Shown one piece after another: positions 63,402-64,000 of a stretch of 64,000 nucleotides of DNA; the stretch's first letter is position 1; each line of letters begins with the position of its first letter. The stretch covers positions 62,001 to 126,000 of the forward strand of contig CAZTJF010000004.1 in the NCBI GenBank assembly GCA_964613805.1. Reading direction: 5' to 3'. The notes below the pieces were generated by a model that was not told where the DNA came from, ran no database searches, and was given only the letters and a program-made list of their open reading frames with translations. The stretch is from XYD12-FULL-36-8 sp964613805 (GTDB taxonomy: Bacteria; Bacteroidota; Ignavibacteria; Ignavibacteriales; Ignavibacteriaceae). Made by a program: the position numbers and the translations under genes.

Positions 63402-64000
63402 ATGCATGAAGTTGACGTAACTCTTGAGTTAGCGTTAGAGCATGGTTTAACAGAAAACGAATTCGAACGAATAAAAAAAATCCTTGGGAGAAATCCTTCT
63501 TTTACGGAACTCGGAATTTTTAGTGTAATGTGGAGCGAGCATTGCAGTTATAAAAATTCCATTAAGCTGTTAAAGACCTTACCTCGCTCTGGTGGACGAT
63601 TACTTGTTGAAGCTGGTGAAGAAAACGCGGGTTTAGTTGATATTGGAGATGGGCTTGCCGTTGCATTTAAAATTGAAAGTCATAACCATCCTTCAGCAGT
63701 TGAACCATATCAAGGTGCCGCAACAGGTGTCGGAGGAATTATGCGCGATATTTTTACAATGGGAGCGCGGCCAATTGCCAGTCTTGATTCACTAAGATTT
63801 GGTTCGCTTGATGATGCAAGAACACGTTACCTTTTTGATGGAGTTGTACGGGGTATAGGTGATTATGGCAATTGTCTTGGAATTCCAACCGTTGCTGGTG
63901 AAGTTTATTTTGATGAGTGTTATCAAGATAATCCACTTGTAAACGCAATGTCGGTTGGTTTGGTTGATATAAAACATATTGCATCAGCCGTTGCAAAAGG
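63402..64000 (+). CDS. purL: Phosphoribosylformylglycinamidine synthase subunit PurL (5' part)
   Basis: The first 199 residues; the frame is open to the window edge. PurL performs the ATP-dependent amidation of FGAR to FGAM in purine synthesis. Motifs include FTELGIFSVMWSEHCSYKNS (catalytic His), GLAVAFKIESHNHPSAVEPY (metal and nucleotide binding), GAATGVGGIMRDIFTMGARP and GDYGNCLGIPTVAGEVYFD. The opening is that of the small PurL (PurLQS type). I chose ATG 63402; the nearby ATG at 63406 is out of frame and stops at once. Confidence 0.96.
   Translation, partial: MHEVDVTLELALEHGLTENEFERIKKILGRNPSFTELGIFSVMWSEHCSYKNSIKLLKTLPRSGGRLLVEAGEENAGLVDIGDGLAVAFKIESHNHPSAVEPYQGAATGVGGIMRDIFTMGARPIASLDSLRFGSLDDARTRYLFDGVVRGIGDYGNCLGIPTVAGEVYFDECYQDNPLVNAMSVGLVDIKHIASAVAK

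Noticed and set aside
63754..63996. Antisense frames of about 60-80 residues at the right edge
   Set aside because: They lie opposite the conserved purL catalytic region, which is clearly the coding strand.
1..64000. tRNA, rRNA, CRISPR arrays, insertion sequences, prophage
   Set aside because: Gaps were read for cloverleaf-type arms, evenly spaced direct repeats and transposase motifs; none was seen, although reading by eye could miss a degenerate case.

Overview
The window looks like a chromosome segment from the Ignavibacteria / Chlorobi-Bacteroidota side of the tree. Evidence: three secreted proteins end in the Por/type IX sorting domain (NYPNPFNP start, short K-rich end); LpxC is fused to FabZ; tandem Skp/OmpH genes follow bamA; and three loci carry a Bacteroidota-style promoter (TTG or TTC, 20 nt, TATATTTG). 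DNA is AT-rich, genes are tightly packed and often coupled by ATGA or TTGA overlaps. Unlike most Bacteroidota, many genes have clear AAGGAG-type ribosome binding sites. I saw no tRNA, rRNA, CRISPR array, transposase or prophage gene.

Layout. 1-13.5 kb, surface and electron-transfer genes: a sorting-domain protein; an orphan membrane histidine kinase coupled to a multiheme cytochrome and a heme-tagged barrel; then, on the minus strand, a YCF48-repeat protein and a TIGR03790/beta-helix protein, and small genes. 13.5-23.9 kb: a six-PAS hybrid kinase, GTP-dependent PEP carboxykinase, an orphan MlaE permease, a candidate small RNA with C-rich loops, ilvE, alkaline phosphatase, and lexA with its operator followed by a WYL-like mini-protein and a nuclease-fold-like protein. 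24.1-33.5 kb: an envelope operon (uppS, bamA, two ompH, lpxD, lpxC-fabZ, lpxA) running into lipoate ligase and panB. 33.5-43.8 kb: propeller protein, secA, glnB, a TPR lipoprotein, mtgA, AlbA_2 protein, and trmH-type and rlmN genes. 43.9-53.1 kb: acyl-CoA dehydrogenase, an exported YidD-like protein with two paralogous TPR/membrane proteins, LemA/TPM pair, ferredoxin, kinase-like protein, MBL hydrolase/Rieske pair, queG, trxB. 53.2-64 kb: an ECF sigma/anti-sigma pair with three matching promoters, era, a run of acylphosphatase-ispF-dedA-lnt, threonine aldolase, thioesterase, exonuclease, a truncated malate synthase-like protein, and the 5' part of purL.

How it fits together. Much of the window builds the Gram-negative envelope: undecaprenyl diphosphate, lipid A, BamA and chaperones, lipoprotein acylation, SecA, glycan polymerisation. 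The ECF module has its own promoter signature (GTAACC, 17 nt, GTC) three times in about 180 bp. The strongest leads are the C-rich small RNA candidate at 20.2 kb, that self-contained ECF promoter set, the catalytically stripped malate synthase half at 62.4 kb, the exported YidD-like cluster at 45.1 kb, and the kinase-cytochrome-barrel operon at 1.8-5.7 kb. Function calls rest on motif reading and memory of families; no database search was run.
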